A stretch of 64,000 nt of DNA from Camellia lanceoleosa (taxonomy: Eukaryota > Streptophyta > Magnoliopsida > Ericales > Theaceae), in contig CM045767.1 in assembly GCA_025200525.1 (NCBI GenBank), forward strand, positions 117,054,021 to 117,118,020. Direction: 5' to 3'. A program made the translations under genes and the position numbers. Shown here in pieces: positions 58,360 through 64,000 of this stretch (within the stretch, counting starts at the first letter, position 1; the number at the start of each line of letters is the position of its first letter). The notes beneath the pieces are model-generated. The model saw only the letters and a list, made by a program, of their open reading frames with translations. It searched no databases and was not told where the DNA came from.

Positions 58360-59590
58360 TTGCCCCTTAAACCCATCCGAGCTATCGTGATTGGGTTTAT
58401 CCCTGGAACCGAGCCAACGGAATGAGTTGCATCATTTCCAAGCCGAGCACTATTGGGTCGTATCGTCAGCGATGCTACCCCAATTGGTCGGTCCTTTCCT
58501 CCGCAGTCTCATCAAAAGTCGTACAGCCGTCTTGTGACCACGTTCGAGTGCACGTGGCCTCACACCATTGGGTCGATGCCGGTACCATCTGAGAATTCAA
58601 GCGGCGACTGTTTAGTTCCTTTTCCCCCTCTTTTGTATTCCAACGAGGGGCCCAAACCCTTCACTCTCCATCTTCCTTCCTCAACCAAAAACCCTAGCTC
58701 CTATACTCTCTGCGATTTCGCCCTTTCCACTGCTGCATCAGCTCACGTTCCTCATGCCCATTCCTGCCATTTCTACAGTTGCAGTCAAGCTCACGAGGCC
58801 TATTTCACTTCGTATTCGTCTTTGGTGAGTTCTCTATCTCTTCCCTTGCACTTTCTACTTCCATTTTTCAGTTCTTCATGTTTTTTGTTTGGGACCATTA
58901 GGGTTGCTTTCTCTTGCCTAGATCTTATACACCCTAAGGCAAATAAAAACAATAGGAATGGATGGGGCTTTTCGTGCCCCTTGTTTCTCCTAGGTTCGAA
59001 CGAGTTCGTCCTATTTCTGGGATGAACAGTTTGAATCTGGGTGGAACCGAGCTACATGCTCATTTAGATCCATGAATGACACTTCGGCCGAGCAAAAAAC
59101 TGTTTGGGGCTTCTCGTAGAGGCTGTAGCCGAGCCGAATACTCCATTAGATCGGTAAATAGGAATGCACCGAGCTAAAACCGTGATCTCCGCTTCAAACC
59201 CTAACCGAGCTGAATACTCCATCAGATTTGCAAATAGGAGTGAACCGAACTAAAACCATGAAAACTCTGCCTAGAACCTTGACCGAGCTGAAGGATCAAC
59301 TAGATCCTTAAATAGGACTGAACCGAGCTAGAACCGAGCTAGGAGGGCTTAAGCACACACGTAGTTGAACCGAGATGAGACGGGCCGGTCAAAACACCAA
59401 AATCCTTCGCTGAGCTATTTCCAATAGGAGCCGTGCAATATATGCCGTGCTAACCCTTGGGATTATTTTTCAAAATGCAGAACAAATAGGACCGACCAAA
59501 CCAGTTCAGCACCATAATTGGTGGAGCTCAAAGTTCGAGCAAACACACAACATTTTTGACTGAGATACACACTAAATAAAACCGAGATAG
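58360..59590 (+). promoter_or_regulatory. Putative promoter/leader of the antisense ORF
   Basis: The stretch between the polypurine tract and the antisense ATG holds a telobox-like aaaaaccctagctcc at about 58686-58700, a common element in plant 5' leaders, followed by a pyrimidine-rich stretch. A 190-residue open frame at 58453-59025 spans it but shows no family motif. Repeated ccgagct words fill 59040-59350. I infer a long leader, possibly with its own intron. Confidence 0.4.
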
Positions 59591-61699
59591 ATGGGTAAGT
59601 ACCGCTTTATGGTTAGCTTGTCCGGTGTGATGGCCGAGTTCCGTAGGGATTACCACATCCCAGACGACGTTGTCTTGGAGCTTGCCAAAAAGGGGGACAC
59701 TCCTTAGGGCGATCTAGACCGGTGCCCCTTCACCTTCGTATCAATAGTAGAAGGAGGGCTCAGTTTCCCGGTTCAACCCTTGATCTGTGAGTTTTTGAGG
59801 CAGACAAGGCTTTGCCCGACCTAAGTCTCCAACAACACGTACAAGATAATAAATGGCGTCGTTGAGCTGAACCGAAGGCTCGGTCTCAATCTCGGCCTCG
59901 CAGAAATTTTCCATCAGTATAGTCTAAGTAGAAATAAGAGTGGGCTTTGCTGGTACCTTAAAGTCAAGAAGGGCCGAGCAAAACTCATAGAGGGCAACCC
60001 GGACAAGGAAACAAACGACGACGACTTCTTGTGGGTGTCCGGTCGCTATGAAGACACCGAGGCACCCATCCCGGGGTGGTATATTAGGAAAGACTTTGGC
60101 AGTGCTGGTAAGTAGCCTGGCTGACCACGCTATCTTCATTCTGCATTTCATTACTATTATCTTTCACCGGTCTAACACTTGTCTTCTTTCTGCAGATAAG
60201 TACCTAGCAGCGAACTACCACCAGGCCAACCAAGAGGCCATCAGAGTCCTGCTGTGCCATCCCGCCGAGGAGAGGGAAGCTTCGAAGCTGCTCGGTTTCG
60301 AACAGACCTATCACTACCAAGCACCGCGCAAGAACAGAGTCACCGACTTCCTTCGTGCGCCTTCTCCAGACCCAGATCCAAACTTACCACCGATCAGACT
60401 AGTTCCCCTCACCACCGAGCAAGAAATGGCAAAAATCAGGGCCATCAAGTCCATGATAACTGGGGAGGAAGGCGAGTCCCAACCTCCAGAGGCAACTGGG
60501 GGAATATCCTCCACCCCAGCCGGGCAAACAGAAGCTGTGCTAGCCCTTGCCAGCGAATAACTGGTTGGCCAGTCAAAGAAAAGGCCGAGGAAGGAGAAAT
60601 CCGGACAAAACCTCGTCGACGAGGACTCCACCGAGCTGGCCTCCATCGAGCTGGGTGACCAGACTAAGCAACAAAAGGCCGGAAAATCCAAAGGCAAGGG
60701 CCCAGCCATCCCCCCGGTCTGGGCGCCCGAGTTCAAAAACCAGGGCCGGCCAGTTTCTGCCGAATACTCGGTCTACGCTGATAAGGATTATTCGCTTGGT
60801 TTCAACATGACCAAGAGGCTAATCCTTCCAACCGACATGAAGAGGCATGACGAGCTGTCCGATCTGAAAGTACTTCGCTCGGCAGTAAAGTCAATCGTTT
60901 TGGTAAAATGTTCACTTTTTATTTTTAGGTAAGTTATTGCTCGGTTTTTGCTCGGTTTCTCGAGTACTAACGATCTGTCATTTGTTTGTAGGCTGCGCAA
61001 AAGAACTACCTTGCCTACGATCGCATGATCAAAGTGTGGCAGAGTCTTCGTGAGGCCATCGCTGAGAACGAGGCCCAAAAGGCCGAGATATCAAAGCTGA
61101 AGGCCACGCAGGATGCTATCGCAGCGGAGCGGGATGATCTGAGGCAGAAAGTTGACCGAGCTGAAGCTGACAAGCAGCGTGCCGTGAAGTCAACCAAAGC
61201 TCGGTACCTCACCGAGCTCCGAAGGCTGCGTGATGCGCACAGAGCGGAGAGGGACAAGGCGGTTGAGGATGCAGAGGACCGAGGGTATGCGCAAGGGGAG
61301 AAAACCTATGAGCGTCAAGTCCAAGCGACCAAGGACATCTTTTTCCAGTGCAGCTGGAAAGCTGCCGTGGAGAAAGTTGGCCTTGGTCAGGATTCTGACA
61401 TGTTCATCAACCCGCCTGCTGCCTATATCCCGGTCTACATGTAGGCGTACTCCAAGGCCGCACAAAACCGACTTATTGCAGAGGCAAGGAAAGAGGCTGA
61501 AGAAGAAGCCGCCGCCGCGCAGCAGGCCGAGTAAACTTCTGTTGCAGCATCTCAAGTTGCCGAAGATGAAGTTATTGATCGGGAGGTTGTCGAGGTGGAA
61601 GCCACTGACAATGAAGCCGAAGAGAGCCTGCCCGAGCAGACAACTGCGACCGCCGAGCAAATAGAGGGGGCAGCCGAACAAAACCTTGAACTGGATTGA
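59591..61699 (+). pseudogene. Spliced antisense ORF (aORF) of the Tat element
   Basis: Three exons fit in frame. Exon 1 (59591-60107, MGKYRFMVSLSGVMAEFRRD ...) ends at a gtaagt donor. Exon 2 (60196-60902) begins after ttctgcag with KYLAANYHQANQEAIRVLL and ends at gtaaaa. Exon 3 (60992-61699) begins after tttgtag. The first part has a conserved block (INGVVELNRRLGLNLGLAEI, WYIRKDFGSA) seen in many plant retrotransposon-linked hypothetical proteins. The second is basic and disordered. The third is a long coiled coil (about 61025-61330, AEADKQRAVKSTKAR), and it ends in an acidic Gln/Ala/Glu-rich tail. Five in-frame stops interrupt it (59705, 59822, 60558, 61442, 61532). Function is unknown; aORFs are reported for Tat elements. 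Confidence 0.65.
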
Positions 61700-61937
61700 A
61701 GATTTCCTCTTTCATTTTCCTGCTTGTTTTCTCTCTTTTTTTTTCTTTTTTTTTCGAATGTAACCGGACTATGTCCCCCCTCTTGTACTTAAATTCTCTT
61801 TATCAATGAAAACTTCAACTTTTTTGCTCGTTCATCGTCTATTTTTGTTCGATTGGTATGCGCTTCTTGATTCAAACATTAATAAATCACAACTGCTAGG
61901 TCGGCCAAGCCGCGCCACCAACCGACGTTGTAACTTG
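61700..61937. other. 3' flank of the antisense ORF
   Basis: A T-rich tract (61733-61755) and tatcaatgaaaa (61801-61812) could act as 3' UTR and polyadenylation signals for the antisense transcript. No gene. Confidence 0.35.
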
Positions 61938-62360
61938 GCCGAGCAAAATCTGCTCGGCTCTAAGTGAACATGCTGAGATCACGCCAGGGCAACATCGGAC
62001 ATTTTCGCACGACCGAGCAAAATCAGCTTGGCCTTGACAGGTTTGCAGATTTCATAAAATTCCTATACTTCATTGCGGCCGAGCAAAACCAACTTGCCTT
62101 TTAAGTTGGTTAAACCGCCAACATTTTCCTTCTGCCGAGAAAAGTCAGCTCGGCCTCTCATCGGTTGGACAAAACACCAACTTTGCAAATTCCGCCGAGC
62201 AAAATCAACTCGTTTCCCATATTGGACAAGACATCAATATGCCATTGGGCCGAGCAAAATCAGCTTGGCTCTTACATTGGGCAAAATACCAATGTTCCAG
62301 TTAAGTTGGTCATGACGCCAACATTCTAATTGGGCGAGCAAAACCAGCCCGGTCTTAATA
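61938..62360 (+). repeat. Degenerate array of paired small hairpins
   Basis: Seven copies of gccgagcaaaatcagctcgg-like words, each an imperfect inverted repeat (ccgag...ctcgg), start near 61938, 62012, 62078, 62134, 62194, 62249 and 62333. Between most copies lies a second small inverted repeat, ttggacaaaacaccaa-like (62105, 62164, 62221, 62277, 62306). Period is about 55-75 bp. Confidence 0.75.
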
Positions 62361-62639
62361 CGAAGTGGCCTACAGTTCAATTATTTCGTTGGACAATGCA
62401 CCTACTGTTTGAGCGGTCAGCCTCCATCCCGGCGAGAGGGAATCAGTCCGGTCCCACTCAGGTTGGTCTTCTTGCCCTTGGCATCCATGATTGTCCTGTG
62501 TCCTTGCGATGTCATTGTCCAAAGATGTAATACCAAACAACAAGAGGGCTATTTTTCATTACAGAAGTCTTGCTGTCTTTACATTAAGTGCCGAAAGGCT
62601 AAAAGTCTAGAAAAGCTAAATAGTACAAGCAATTACATT
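62361..62639. other. Untranslated stretch between pol and hairpin array
   Basis: No motif beyond continuation of the element's 3' untranslated region. Confidence 0.4.
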
Positions 62640-64000
62640 TTAAAAGTAAAAGACCTTAAGGTTGGCTGCATTCTATGGTCTGGGGACAGCCTTACCATCC
62701 AAATCTTCCAGATGGTATGCCCCTTTGCCAGCAAGACCAATCACCTTGTATGGTCCTTCCCGATTTGCACCGAGCTTTCCTTCGCCAGGAACCACCGTGT
62801 TGCCGAGCACCTTTCTTAAGACCCAATTCCTAATCTTGAATAGCCTGGGATGCACAGCCTTGTTATATTTTCTGGAGAGTTCTTGTTGATAAGCCGCAAT
62901 GTGGATTAGCGCTCGCTCCCTTCTTTCCTCAGCAAGGTCTAATTCCAACGCCACGGCTTCATTGTTCAGATCGAGCTGGAAACTTTCAGAGCGAATGGTT
63001 GGCATGCCAATTTCCAACGGGATGACGGCCTCCATACCGTAGGCCAGGGCAAACGGGGTCTCTCCAGTCGATCGCCTAGGCATAGTGCAGTATGCCCAGA
63101 GTACATTAGGGAGTTCTTCAGCCAACTTCCCCTTAGCTTTCTCAAGCCGCTTCTTCAGCCTGTCCAAGATGGTCTTATTTGAGGCCTCCGCTTAACCATT
63201 AGACTGAGGATAGGCCGGCGTCGAATTGTAGAACTCAATCCTCAACTCTTCGCAAAATCCGCTAAAGAGCTTCCCGTCGAATTGAGTGCCATTATCTGAG
63301 ATGAGGGCCCTGGGTATACCGAAGCGAGTGATGACGTTTTATCAGACAAACTTCTTCACATCCTTTTCCTTTATGGTCGCTAGTGGCTCAGCCTCGACCC
63401 ACTTGGTGAAATAGTCGGTGGCGGCGATAAAGAACTTGCGGTTGCCCGGTGCTGCTGGGAGTGGCCCAACAATATCCAATCCCCAAAGCGCGAACGGCCA
63501 AGGACTTGTGAGAGGGAGCAAATCTCTAGCCGGCTGGTGGATCTGGTGAGCGAACTTCTGATACTTCTCACACCTGCGAACATATTTCTGCGCGTCCGCC
63601 TGCATGCACGGCCACCAGTAACCTTAGAAAATTGCTCGGTACGCCAAAGACTTGCCCCCAGTATGACTGCCGCAGATACCTTCATGGATCTCGTTGAGAA
63701 AAGCATCCACCTTGGCGGGGTGGACACACTTTAAATACGGCCCAGTAAAAGATTTCTTATACAACGCTCCAGACGGGAAGAGCCAAAACCGCTCTGATTT
63801 TGCCCGGATTTTGTGGGCCGCCTTCTTCTCTTCCGGTAGAACTCTATCTTTCAGGAAGACGATAATGGGATCCATCCAAGAAGGACCCAAGTCGGTGCAA
63901 AGTACCTCGGTCACTTCCGGTTCTTCTATACTTGGCCGAGGTAGAAACTCTATCATCAAAGGATTGGGAAAGGCTGTTTGAGTAGAAGTGAGACCGGCCA
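62640..64000 (-). pseudogene. Tat-element integrase and pol C-terminus (continues beyond window)
   Basis: From right to left: an RNase H-integrase linker; the zinc domain (EIHEGICGSHTGGKSLAYRA ... VRRCEKYQKFA, the last Cys changed to Tyr); and the rve core with GLDIVGPLP (first Asp), ISDNGTQFDG (second Asp) and a QAEASNK-type Glu block at 63185-63200. DRLKKRLEKAKGKLAEELPN and WAYCTMPRRSTGETPFALAY follow, then the C-terminal SH3-like segment (GPYKVIGLAGKGAYHLEDLD), ending at the stop 62640-62642. All three catalytic acids survive. Five in-frame stops break it, at 63624, 63342, 63339, 63192 and 62673, each at a position normally Gln or Trp. It would insert the element's cDNA. Confidence 0.88.

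Larger units (their letters stand above)
57488..64000 (-). mobile_element. Second Ty3/gypsy Tat-clade element, 3' part
   Basis: On the minus strand, pol (integrase end) enters from beyond the window and ends at 62640. Then come a hairpin-repeat array, an additional ORF on the opposite strand (59591-61699), a polypurine tract (58345-58359) and the 3' LTR (57488-58344). An antisense ORF between pol and the 3' LTR, plus tandem repeats in that interval, are known features of Tat-lineage elements. The element is GC-richer than its surroundings. The 5' portion lies outside the window. Confidence 0.8.

Noticed and set aside
58453..59025. 190-residue plus-strand ORF upstream of the antisense gene
   Set aside because: No domain, composition follows a pyrimidine-rich leader, and the telobox inside it suggests an untranslated leader.
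60254..60736. Overlapping ORFs on both strands across exon 2 of the antisense gene
   Set aside because: Shadows; the exon 2 frame alone joins exons 1 and 3 in phase.
61190..61681. 163-residue minus-strand ORF and a 144-residue plus-strand ORF in another frame
   Set aside because: Both overlap the antisense gene's coiled-coil exon; only that frame shows heptad structure and splice continuity.

Overview
This is a window of nuclear DNA from a flowering plant, almost certainly a eudicot. It is AT-rich and intergenic in character, with no intact host gene. The support is the content itself: Ty1/copia and Ty3/gypsy Tat-clade LTR retrotransposons, a FAR1-type Mutator-like transposon (MULE), an L1-type LINE with a plant zf-RVT/RNase H tail, Tourist-like MITEs, a CACTA-like end, a large non-autonomous Helitron, and an intron-containing tRNA-Tyr relic. 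The species cannot be named from the sequence.

Layout. 1-2340: AT-rich DNA with a MATH-domain gene fragment and a degenerate repeat. 2345-7737: minus-strand Ty1/copia element (SIRE/Maximus-like gag) with a 5' LTR and primer-binding site but no 3' LTR. 8345-13436 and 20902-23995: one minus-strand Tat-clade gypsy element, cut off inside integrase at 8345 and keeping its 5' LTR at 23031-23995. It is split by a complete 7.5-kb MULE (13437-20901) with about 100-bp terminal inverted repeats and an 8-bp target duplication. The MULE carries a broken FAR1/FRS transposase, a GRF zinc-finger membrane protein gene and a minisatellite; its transposase is in turn broken by a small MITE. 24000-26930: AT-rich DNA with a CACTA-like end and a 155-bp Tourist-like MITE.

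26933-52663: the most striking region, a minus-strand Helitron-like element about 25.7 kb long. Its first 6.1 kb is repeated head-to-tail four times, followed by a single 1.3-kb 3' part ending in a hairpin. Every copy starts with the same TC end. The three internal junctions join that end to the same internal site, which lies in the last intron of a captured gene. Each unit carries captured exons on one strand (a peptidyl-serine alpha-galactosyltransferase exon, a TPR/kinesin-light-chain-like exon and unidentified exons) and a roughly 500-bp foldback. Differences among copies cluster at CAG/CTG sites.

52664-57487: tRNA-Tyr relic, a 0.6-kb block of ACGTAACGT-type inverted repeats with a perfect 23-bp-arm hairpin, a 5'-truncated LINE (54330-56788) and a tRNA-like SINE head. 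57488-64000: the 3' part of a second minus-strand Tat-clade element, comprising an LTR, polypurine tract, a spliced antisense ORF on the plus strand, an array of paired short hairpin repeats, and the integrase end of pol, which runs off the window.

The genes form no pathway. They record nested insertion and decay: the MULE is younger than the gypsy element it splits, and the MITE younger than the MULE. Nearly every in-frame stop that can be compared with a family motif is a Gln or Trp codon changed by a C:G to T:A transition, as expected of long-methylated, silenced transposons.
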